Assembly: GCA_947179485.1 (NCBI GenBank)
Contig: OX359246.1
Location: 31,930,001-31,994,000 of the forward strand
Origin: Allacma fusca
Lineage: Eukaryota > Arthropoda > Collembola > Symphypleona > Sminthuridae
Length of the DNA stretch: 64,000 bases
Direction of reading: 5' to 3'
Each line of letters opens with the position of its first letter. The stretch's first letter is position 1. The position numbers were made by a program, and so were the translations under genes. The notes under the pieces are model-generated. The model searched no databases. It saw only the letters and a program-made list of their open reading frames with translations, and was not told the origin of the DNA. Positions 43,128 to 53,190 of the stretch are shown here, piece by piece.

Positions 43128-46100
43128 TTTAATGGGGGCTCCCCAGTATTTTATCTAAAACGAAAAAACTTAACTTGTAAACATAAACTCATTTCTACAC
43201 GGTACTGTTTAGTGCTTAAAATCCTTAATTTTTGTCAGATCCTGGGGTATTACTTAAATGCAACATACGATCCAGTTTATTTATTAGGCATTCCAAACAG
43301 CTTGAATATACATATATATAATTATATATGTATGTGTATAAAAAAGCTTGAAAATTATTACCAGTAAAAAAACAACAAAAAAGCATTGCTTTATTAATTT
43401 TATAAATAGGTTTTCAAACTCTGCTACCCCCTATGTATGTATATTCTCGGGTCGGACACATTTTGTTCCTTAACACTTTAAATACAGCAAATGTATGCAT
43501 ATACCAGTTTCTGTCATGATTAGCTTTGTAACTTGTGGCGAATATACTTGTCATTGTTTGAGCCGAGCCAAATTAAGTTTTAATTAAAGCTCATTGATCG
43601 TGTACCAAAGTATTGTGGGAACCGTTATTCATTACAGATAGAAATACCTGACGTATTTTGTGAATATGTTTCCCATTTTACGGGATATCCTCCAATTAGA
43701 TGGTTTACTGAAGTTGTGAAGGCTGTCAATTTGGTTGACTCTGACTTTTCTTCGTTTCTAGTTCTAGCAAATGCTGTTTAGAAGAAGGCATTTAAAGGTA
43801 ATTGTTCATGCTCAGTAAGTTCAATGCTCAGAGATTTACTGGAATGAATTCAGTAGCTTCAATGTTTGGTGCTCCCAAAAACATTGCACAACACAATTGT
43901 TGGAAAGTATACCAGATTCACGTGCATTTAATTTGAAATTATCACTGGTAAGGATGCAAACGACAAATTAAATTGAAGTAAACTAGCCGTATACATCCAG
44001 CAACCTCGACGTTGAAGTAGTATGTAGCTTGTGCAAGCTACTGACCAAGATTATTCAGTCAACTTTAATTCAGCTACCACCAAGTATGTAGTTATGTAAT
44101 TACCTGCATAATACCAAATAGGGAAAATTAATCGTAGTAATGTACGTGCCTGTCCAACTGTAGGCATTTGTTTGTGTAACTATACACTCTTCATCATTTC
44201 AAACTCTGACAGCAATACAGTGGAATTTCATTTAAATATCGCCTGTAAAGAAGAAAAATCTGAATATCCATGTAAAGAGAAACTAGTCCAAATAATTCCA
44301 AAAAACCTCTTACATGGGGGTCTGCTATAATTAGATTGCATTGTAATAAAACTCACTCACCTGTGGTCAATGTTAATATTCGCAGTTAGAAAATTCATCA
44401 ATGAAAATAGCGCTATGTAATTTTTTGATAAGTTGATGATAAGAAATGTTGGATAGCTGTTCCCAAAACCGCTTGATAAATAATTACATTTGACTTATCA
44501 TTGCATTATCGAATGTGAGTATACACACCCAGTCAACATACTCTTGCTTGTTTATTCAAACCATACCTATAGTGCCGTAATTCAGGTGAAGTACGGTAAA
44601 TGCTGCAATGCGTTCATCCCCAATATTCCCCAACGCCACTAGAATGAGATGCTTGGGTTTGTTGGGCTAATGAAGTTAACTTTTATGTTGAATTGCTTAA
44701 TTTTTCCGAGCTATTGTCCCCGATTGCTATGACCTCATCTTTAATTTGCATCCGCTTACATATCGATTAAGTTATTACATAATATAACATCAGATAAGTG
44801 TAACATTTAACTTTTAACACTGGACGTGACAGTTGAGGATTTCAAAGTAATTTGAACACAAAAGCAAACTCTTTTTATCAAAGAACCACACACACGATCT
44901 GAATTTTTGCTTTTATAATGGTTTGCATTTATTTATTAAAGGGGTTTAAAATGATGCTGAAAGGAAACGTGTGTCCAATGTCTCTTGCCCTTTGTAAAGA
45001 CTGAATATTCTCTGACTTTCTCCACACTTAGAAACAAATGAGATTGTCATAGGCGATACAAAAAACACAAGTGCAAAAGCTGCCATTTAAATCATTTCAG
45101 GAACCGTGTTAGCTATTCAACTTGTGTCCCTGCATTGGAAAAAGGTGGGGGAGGGTAATTTCCCACCCAAAAAACCTGTTATTTAGCCTCTGTTCAGCAG
45201 TATCTGTACATCTGTATATATATCTCCATTCAATGATGTTAGACGAAAAATACATAGATGCATAAAGCCTGCACTCGTCGGAATTTCTCTTCTCAGGATT
45301 TTACGTCTCATCTTTTTGCAAATGAGGGTTTATCACTTTCATTTACAATCCAATTATTTTACAGAAATGCAGCTTTGGAATGTAGATGATAAATCCATTA
45401 CATAATTATATTTAACACTGAAAAATACTTTCGCTGAAAGCATTTTTAATAGTTATGTTGAAACTTGTTCCATTAAAATACAATAATTTAAAATGCAATA
45501 CAATACATTTGAACATAAATCACTCCATGAGATAATTACTGTACAGTTAAAGGCAGATATTTTGTCAAAGCGAAAATCAAAGCTCAAGTGAATTTAAAGT
45601 ATACATACGAAATCATAGTAATTTACAATGCATTGAGGTATGGCTTTAGCTTGAGATTTTGAAAGTGAAATACGTAGCTCAAATGTCATTTATTCTCACC
45701 ATTTGGCTTCCAACTTCAAAAATACGTAATAACAAATTTTTACTCAGTTGTAGTTATGTTACATATTTTACTAGAGAAGATTCTAAACTAATGTACTTTA
45801 TGTATGTTGTAAATTGTTTCCACAACTTTGAAATGTCTTTTGAAATTGGAAGCACGTTGAGTATCATAGTCGATAGTTCGTGTAAAATAACATTAAAATC
45901 ATTACGTTTGTGGCACAAATCCCCAAACAGAATTCAATAGCACCTTCCCTATTCCCACGGATGCTAATCCACACTTGATGTTAGATTAATGCCCCGTAAA
46001 AACAGAACAGATTTGACTCATGTAGTGGCATGATCTTCTGAAGAGAAAAACTGAGATGTGTACAAATAAACAGAAAATCCGGCACCAAATAAAAACTAGC

Positions 46101-46429
46101 TTATAAATTTTCTTGTTAATTGGTTTCTGGTATGTCCTGAGCACACAATTAGTACAGATTACAATACAGACACCTAACAATGTTACATATACATACTTGT
46201 ATCCACGCCTCACAACAATAGCTAATCAATAGTAGTATGATTATTGCAATCTCACATTCCATTTATGTGACAATTTAAATTCATGAGTTAAATGACACGC
46301 AAATTTTTAATGCGTCCAGTATGTTTGAAAGTAGTATCACAGTAATACATGAGAGAGGCAAAGTGTTGGTACGAATAATTCTTAAACTGTTAGATTTGAT
46401 TAGTGACACTTCGACACCGAAGGAACGAA
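43128..46429. other. Duplicated 5' flank of NLR unit D
   Basis: Continues the short exon and introns of copy D, with a further-upstream exon candidate at about 43650-43760 (CTAG acceptor, TCAG|GTATTT donor), then sequence homologous to the 5' flanks of A, B and E. 44491-45006 is present again at 48001-48510. 46270-46300 holds the empty site for the hAT element of unit A. The far end leads into the DUF4430-like gene. Confidence 0.5.
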
Positions 46430-47129
46430 ATGAAATCCCCAATTACATTACTTCTTGCGTGCCTCCTAGAAATTGCTTTGACAGGTAAGAAATTTATCTT
46501 CTAACCCTCTACTGTATACTCGTGACGCTGATTCGGGATTGTAACCTTTAATTCCAATCTTTTCCAGAAAATGTAACCTACCACGTTTGGAATAATCCCA
46601 TTCCAGAGAAGGTTGCTGGAGTCCCTGGGCAAGTATTTAGCGTTCCAAAAGGAAGTACATTTGGGGATGTCATGAATGTAGCAGCGGAGCAAAACCCTAC
46701 AGATTACAGGTACAAAGCAATAAGTGTTTAGGATTACTGTGAAGTAGAATGGAATAACAAAAATCCTCTCGTCGTCTTAACCTTTTATCTCCGCTTTGTC
46801 CACAGGTATACCTATATCCAGTACGATTTTGGAAGATTGTTTACTGGTATTGGAGGTGTTAGTCAAGATCCAGGGAATAACCGCTACTGGGTCTTGTTCA
46901 AACTGAGTGAAGAACCAAAGGCAGAAAACCCACCGGGTAACAAGAATTTAACTGAATACGGTAAAATTCTACTTTAATTTAGTTACATGGTTATGAATCT
47001 ATTTCCACTGAGCAGTATTATTTAATGACTCCATTTTTAAACCTTGAAGGTGCTGACGGAACTTTTGTTGAAAATAACGATATTTTCTTATTTTGGCTAA
47101 CCAATGGGAGCCATTCGTCTAAGGTGTGA
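46430..47129 (+). CDS. Secreted DUF4430-like (transcobalamin/intrinsic-factor C-terminal type) protein
   Basis: Four exons, 46430-46484, 46568-46709, 46806-46960 and 47050-47129, joined by GT-AG introns with consistent phases, give 143 codons. Exon 1 is a signal peptide (MKSPITLLLACLLEIALT). The mature chain starts ENVTYHVWNNPIPEKV and goes on VFSVPKGSTFGDVMNVAAEQ, YTYIQYDFGRLFTGIGGVSQ, NNRYWVLFKL and FVENNDIFLFWLT. The order (beta strand, 'tFxdVMnlAaeq', 'YxxYIxxINGV'-like block, 'YWvfy', final 'D.v.FwY'-like strand) fits the DUF4430 fold, which forms the C-terminal domain of cobalamin-binding intrinsic factor. Many invertebrates have it as a small stand-alone secreted protein of unknown ligand. 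AATAAA lies at 47170. It is divergent from NLR copy D. Decayed pieces occur in units A and E. The family call is from memory of the motif. Confidence 0.65.
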
Positions 47130-47175
47130 TGTGTGAGATTCCAGGTGTGTGGAAACTAGAAAAAGTCCTAATAAA

Positions 47176-47997
47176 TGCATTTTAAATCCACAAGGAAGTC
47201 AAAAAGTATGTTGGAATTTATCTTGTACTTCGATTCCCATAAATTGTCAAATGACGATCTGTTGCTGCATAAATTATATACAAACGAGCCAAACATTATG
47301 GAAAAATTCAAATGTAAAACGCAGGTGGCCAATCCATGGTGGAGCATCTCGGGCGGTTAGAATTTGCGGGTAAGTCCGTAAAAAGCCCGGGCTTCGGGCG
47401 GGTACGGGTAAAATTTATTACGCTTGACGGGTTACGGGCGGGTACGGTCTTTTCAATGCGGTTAAAAAAGAACGTGAAAGCCCGTAAAAGCCCGTGAAAA
47501 ATTTCATGAGTGGTGAATGCAGGAACAGGGGTTGTAAAAGTACATTGACTTGAATACATGGAACGATTTTCAAACGTTTGCAATTTTATGTTCAAAACAA
47601 AGCCTTAACATTGAGTGTCAACGAATTATATTACAGGAAATAGCTGGAAAATCGAAAGTTTGGTTAAAAATTAAATGTTAAATTGAATAAGCAAATTGTT
47701 CTGAGTGGATAGTTGGACTTTTAATGGGGAAAATTTTTTTTGTCCCGCAGACAATTCCGTCCCGTCCCGAAATCCTCAGGACAAAAATGTGCGTCCCCAC
47801 TCTGTCCCGAAATAACATGGTGACAAAAATTTTGTCCCGAAACTGTCCCGGTACCGATCCCGTCCCGAAAACCTCGGGACGTCCCGTTCCGATCATAATC
47901 CTTTCTTAAAAGAAATGCTCCAAATTCCACTATATTTCTATAAAGGCACCCAGGGTTGGCCAATTGAATATGCCATGGCATTTTGGGCATTTTTTAT
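47176..47997. other. G+C-rich transposon debris
   Basis: 47340-47490 holds 'cgggcgggtacgggta' and 'aaagcccgtaaaagcccgt' repeats, similar in style to the arms of the element at 50440-51218. 47740-47885 holds 'gtcccg' repeats in mixed orientation ('aatttTGTCCCG', 'CGGGACGTCCCG'). Both look like subterminal arrays of hAT-type elements, but I could not pair ends or find target duplications. Confidence 0.4.
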
Positions 47998-48000
47998 GCA

Positions 48001-48510
48001 TGATTTATCACTGCATTATCGCATGTGAGTATACACCCAGTGAGCATACTCGTGCTTGTTTATTCAAACCACACCTGGTGCCGTAATTCGGGTGAAGTAC
48101 GGTAAATGCTGCAATTCGTTCATCCCCAATATTCCCCAACGCCACTAGAATGAAATGCTTGGGTTTGTTGGTCTAATGAAGTTAACTTTAATGTTGAAGT
48201 GCTTAATTTTTCCGAGCTATTGTCCCCGATTGCTATGACCTCATCTTTAATTTGCATCCGCTTACATATCGATTAATTTATTACATAATATCGCATCAGA
48301 TAAGTGAAACATTTAACTTTTAACACTGGACGTGACAGTTGAGCATTTCAAAGTAATTTGAACACCAAAGCGAACTCTCTTTATCAAAGAACCACTGACG
48401 CGATCTGAATTTTTGCTTTTATAATGGCTTGGATTTATTTATTAAAGGGATTTAAAATGATGCTGAAAGGAAATGTGTGTCCAATGACTCTTGCCCTTTG
48501 TTAAGACTAA
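48001..48510. repeat. Local second copy of 44491-45006
   Basis: About 510 bases in the same orientation as 44491-45006, with few differences ('gtgccgtaattc.ggtgaagtacgg', 'ccccaatattccccaacgcc', 'gaccacatctttaatttgcatcc'-type strings). It is the conserved 5'-flank block of the NLR unit, here without an NLR gene beside it. It lies on the far side of the DUF4430-like gene, so the gene is bracketed by direct repeats about 3.5 kb apart. Confidence 0.75.
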
Positions 48511-48888
48511 ACACACAACACTGTAACCATGAAGGGATTTATATTTGTGTGTAGTGTATACATGTATACATGTAGCGTATATATGTAGCTTCTCGTGATT
48601 AGTATCTTACAATTAGCATCTCTCTTGCACCTCCGTGAAGGAAAATGTAAGTTCTCAGCAACAATGACACAATGGAGTAAGGTGAGCTCCGTGAATATAT
48701 TATTTCTACATTAATTATTTTTTCCGTGTAAAAAGGTACGCAAAAGAATAGTTTTTATAATCACCGTTACATTACGTTCATATGTTCCTAACTACCTCTT
48801 TACAATTTAATTTCCAGTGAAATTTTCTAACAAGGTAAGATTTTGGGATGGTACCCGCGGATTGGAACAAAGCATAGCTAATGTTTTA
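48511..48888. other. Block shared with unit B flank
   Basis: 48530-48785 aligns with 15380-15600 in unit B's outer 5' side. No gene seen. It ends at the target site of the large hAT element. Confidence 0.5.
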
Positions 48889-48896
48889 GTACTCCC

Positions 48897-51800
48897 TAGA
48901 GCTACTTTTGGGATCGAGATACACCCGGGAATCGGGAACGGGTTCGAGTTCGGGTGTCTAATTACAGTTCCCAAATAATCTGGGACCAGGTTCAGGAACA
49001 TGTTCAGCGGACCCGGGATTTCGGGAACGGGACCGGTTTAGGGAACGGGTTCAAGCTTCATGAAGGTATTTGTGTTCCCGTCGGGAACCGGGAACAGCTT
49101 CGTTCCTACACCCGTTACACGTTTCTCGTTCCCGGGAACTCCGCACCCATCTTGCGTAGAAAAAAATACAAAGCATGCACGACTTGCTTCGTGAAAGTTG
49201 CGATAATAATTTTACGTACGCGGCTTGAGCAGCTTCGAATATTGTCAGTTGGCATCGCATAGTACTGATTTCCAACATAAAGTTAAAACCTGCTAATTCT
49301 CGAAGTGCAAGAAAAGTGCACATGTGAATTTTATTACTACTGCAACAAAGTAGTTGTTGCGAAATGACCTCAGAGAATAACTAGAAGCTGTTGACCTTAC
49401 AGAAGATGAAGTTCCTTGCCGTGATCATCCCGAAGCAAGTTCGAATTCTTCACAGAGGTCCAAAATTTACCATCGTTACACATCCGATGCGCTCAAGCAA
49501 AAGTTTAAATGCAACTATTGCACGTAAGTTCACGTCATGCAATATTTTCGAGGCTTCGATTTTGCGTTCCTAAAATTGTCATTTGCTTCTTAAATAGGAA
49601 AAAGAATTGTATACTAACAAGTAACCTCGTCATGTAAATACAGAGCACGTGAAACTAAATGCTTAGTGTTTGTTATTGTTAGTGTGTGCTGTTTGGCACA
49701 CATTATTAATCTGGCTTGCCAAGACTCGTTATCTGTGCTGAAGAGTTCGTTTTCCAAAGACGTCGTTCTCGAAGTTGATTCGGGGGATGGAAACGTTCAG
49801 CAAGAGGGCTTGTACGAATTCCAACAGGATCTTTCAGTGGATGAATTGACAGGATCAGAATATGAGAGCGAAAATGAGGAAACTCCTCAAGAAATGCAAG
49901 GGAAGCAAAAACGCATCCCCCTATACTACCGGGTATGTATCTGCAGATCCGTCATTGCATACAGAAGATTCGACGATCCGGGCCTCTGCGTGAAAAGCTT
50001 TATAACGCTTGCAAGCTAGAAGACTTGACGCCTAGAACTCTGTTGCTAGATTGCCAAACGCGTTGGAATTCAACGCTAAGAATGTTGAAAAGAGTTGTGG
50101 AAATGCGCAAGGTTTGATTTAGGCTAATCTGTATAATTTGTTCTCACCTTATCTGTATTTATTAATTTATATGTGAATTAGGCCTACGAAGCTGTTGTTC
50201 GGAGTTCCCAAAGTCTCTCGACGTGTGCTTTGACAGATTCAGAGTGGCTACTGCTGGATGAATTAGTTCGGTTTTTAAAAGTAATTACGGTCTCATAAAT
50301 GTAATCCGCCAAAACGTTTGCATGTCTCATTAGCGAATGATTCATTACCCACGAATTCTCCTGTAAAATATTAACTCCACACGCACGAAAATCGTATACG
50401 AGTGGTAACTAACTGCGATACGATTTTCGTGGCTGGAGGTAAAGGCGTGGCCCGCGGGTAAAAAATCGGGCTGGGCCTTGGCCCGACCCGCCCGTGCGGA
50501 TTATTGGCGGGTTCGGGCTTAATGTTTTTTGTGTTGCAAGTTGCGGTTCGGGCTGGATTTTTATCGTATTTCAACGGGGCGGGTCGGGTCGATGGACTTG
50601 ATGAACATTGTGCGGGTTGCGGGCATTTTTTACATTAGAATTATTGCTTCCATGTGCACTTGCTCAAATGAATGTGGATTTGTTAGTGTTGGTTGTTTCC
50701 AGCACTGTTTTATCGTTTACTCGGTAATCATGGTGTGACTTGTCATACGGTTTTAAAGTTTCTGCTCTCAACTTAAAAATGTGTATTCATTAATTTTTTC
50801 AATTGAATTATTATCTTATTAAAATATCTTACAATTGGTGTCTTAAGTCTTACTTTAGGAATTTGCTGAACCTTGACGTACTACACTTTCCAAATGTAGT
50901 GGCTCGTATTGTTACAAGTTGTACTTCACATAATAAAACTTGATGTTCTTCGATCTTCCAGATAAACTGTCAGTAATAATTTTAAATAAATTAAAATGCT
51001 ATAAAATACTTGCGGGCCCCTCGGGGACCCGCAAGCTGGGTGGGGCGGTCTCAACTGAAACCTGGCGGGCTGAGGTCTGGTGCGGGCCTAAAAAATAATG
51101 TCGGGACGGGGCGGGCTAATGTTCCAGAAATTGATTTTCGGGTCGGGCGGGTTTTGGATGCCTATTCACGGGCAAGACTGGGGTTGGGTTGGGAAATGAC
51201 CTGCGGGCCACGCCTTTAGCTGGGGGCATCAATTGTTGACGGGTAACGCCATGGGTAATTATCATTCGCAAAAGAGGCATGTAAATATTTTGGTGAATTT
51301 ACAGCATATTTCAAGCAGTGTTTTTGCATGTCTGCACGTATTGTATCTTTTTTCCCTTAGCCTTTTGAAGACGTGACGCTTCTTCTTTCAAAATCGCGGA
51401 CTCCAACAATGGCACTATCTGCGGCAATATACATTGATTTGTTTAGACACCTCGAATCATACAAGGTCCATATTGTTACTTTCATTTTGATCGATTTTGT
51501 TTTAATAATGTGTGTAACTACTATCGTTAAAACCGTGCTTATTGTAGCTCACATCTCAAAATGCTGACATGGTTGCTGCAGCAAAAGCTGCATGTGACAA
51601 ACTTAACAAGTACTACAAGTCATCAGATGCACTTGTCTACATATTAGGACTCGGTAAGAAAAACAATCTCGTGAGTTGAACTCAAGTGTAATAATATGAA
51701 ATTATAATAACTGTCAATATTAAACGCTTTGATTACATACTTACAGTCATGGACCCACGGTGCAAACTTACCTGGTATAAAAACGTTGGAATTAACGCAG

Positions 51801-52891
51801 AAGTTATCAGGAATAACAAAAGGTAGCAACAGAGATCAACGTAAAATGACTGCGGTCGAACTTAATTCACCCATTCCACTTGATTTATTTCTTCTTTTAA
51901 AACTTTAACCAATAATATTCCTGGCTATTTTTATTGAATAGGAAATTACTTTCTAAATGGCAAACTGTCTACAAGACCTCTGCCGAACCTGCTGAATCTT
52001 CAAATAATATGGATTGTTTTGACTTGATTGCGATTCAAATGGCAAAATCTGGCAAGGAAAACTTTGATGAACTTCGTAACTACCTAGCGCTTCCCGTGGT
52101 TGACTCTAATATAGTTACAGATGTTTTAAAGTGGTGGAAAGTACGTAATTTTTTTAAATCAAAATTTGCAATAATTGTTTAAAAGTTTTTATTAACTGTA
52201 CTCATCTGTACATGACTTCCCTGTAACTTCTGTAGGAAAATGAGAGTACTTATCCGGCTTTATCCAAAATGGCCCGGGATGTGCTTGGTGTTAGTGGAAC
52301 TGGGGTACCAATAGAGAGGGCATTTTCATTTGGATCCGACCTTTTGAAGCCGAAAGCGTTGTCAATGTCTGGAGAGACCATACGCAGGAGATTCTGCCTT
52401 AAAGCGTGGCTAAAATACAAGGAAGAAACATTTCTAACTTGCAAGATGAAAGCCATTGCAAAACGCATGGTGGGAATCGTTTAAGCAGTTTCCTGCAGCT
52501 TTGTCAGCAATGCAGACCAGACGATGAGTTTAATAAAAAATTTAATAGTGCCTAAATCTATTGTTGCATAGTACGCATGCATAAGTATTGTTAAAGCAAT
52601 AAAAATTTGAAAAAAAAATGGTTTACACTAACTGCGCTGATCCCGGGAACGAGTCCAGGTTCACGGGATTCGGGTTCGGGATTGGGAGCAAATTTTATCT
52701 GAATTCGGGTTCGGGTTCGGGATCGGGTTTGGGATCAACTATTCAAGCATATTTTATTTTTGGGTTTTTGTACACCCGATCCCAGTATTTCGGGAACGGG
52801 TTCGGGTGTGAGTCTGAAAATAATGGTGACCTGATTTTCGGGATCGGGTTCGGGAATGGGATCAAACTTTTCGTTCCCACAAGTAGCTCTA
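48897..52891 (+). mobile_element. Near-complete hAT transposon with multi-exon transposase
   Basis: Ends TAGAGCTACTTTTGGGA and (inverted) TAGAGCTACTTGTGGGA, with perfect 8-base duplications GTACTCCC (48889-48896, 52892-52899). Plus-strand exons: about 49390-49523 (zinc-finger start, KQKFKCNYC); 49682-50111 (CLAHIINLACQDSL, a Glu/Ser-rich insert, LLLDCQTRWNSTLRMLKR); about 50182-50280 (AYEAVVRSSQSLS); about 51361-51471 (PFEDVTLLLSKSRTPT); about 51560-51655 (ADMVAAAKAACDKLNKYY); about 51748-51822 (VMDPRCKLTWYK); about 51942-52141; and 52237-52484 with the dimerisation domain (GVPIERAFSFGSDLLKPKA). The frame changes once near 49934; otherwise the exons stay open. Both arms carry 'cgggttcgggatcggg'-type repeats. 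A second element (50440-51218) lies in an intron. Confidence 0.85.
50440..51218. mobile_element. G+C-rich non-autonomous hAT-type element nested in the hAT transposon
   Basis: Inverted ends TAAAGGCGTGGCCCGC (16 bases, identical), flanked by GCTGGAGG (50432-50439) and GCTGGGGG (51219-51226), an 8-base duplication with one mismatch. The arms are G+C-rich ('cgggttcgggct', 'gcgggcggggcgg') around an AT-rich centre (50640-51000). No transposase. It sits in an intron of the host element's gene, so splicing could have removed it. Confidence 0.85.
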
Positions 52892-52899
52892 GTACTCCC

Positions 52900-53165
52900 C
52901 TAGTATGTTTCAAAACTCATGTAACTCGAGTGCATTTTGCACCGTTCGCTTAGGACACGTCATCGAAGTTTCGAAATTTAAAACGATACCATAGGTCCTG
53001 CCGTTTCAAAAAAATTCAGTGTTAAATCCCATAAGGATTTTCAGGTTTTGAAAGTCAAAGAAATTTTGATTTTTACTATTTCAAGCAAATTCAAGTTATA
53101 ACGTGCACATTTATATATCCTTCAACAAAATTCCCCCTAAAGTAATCCCTCCATAATGGAGCATC
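52900..53165 (-). repeat. Dispersed repeat, copy 2
   Basis: Inverted counterpart of 9510-9760, with the same order of landmarks. It is directly adjacent to the target site of the big hAT element, which therefore inserted at the edge of this repeat. Unknown family. Confidence 0.6.
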
Positions 53166-53190
53166 CGTATAAGGATATAATATAATTACT

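Noticed and set aside
49051-49323. Minus-strand and alternative-frame readings within the hAT element arms
   Set aside because: They overlap G+C-rich subterminal repeats and do not match any transposase part; the real exons are on the plus strand.
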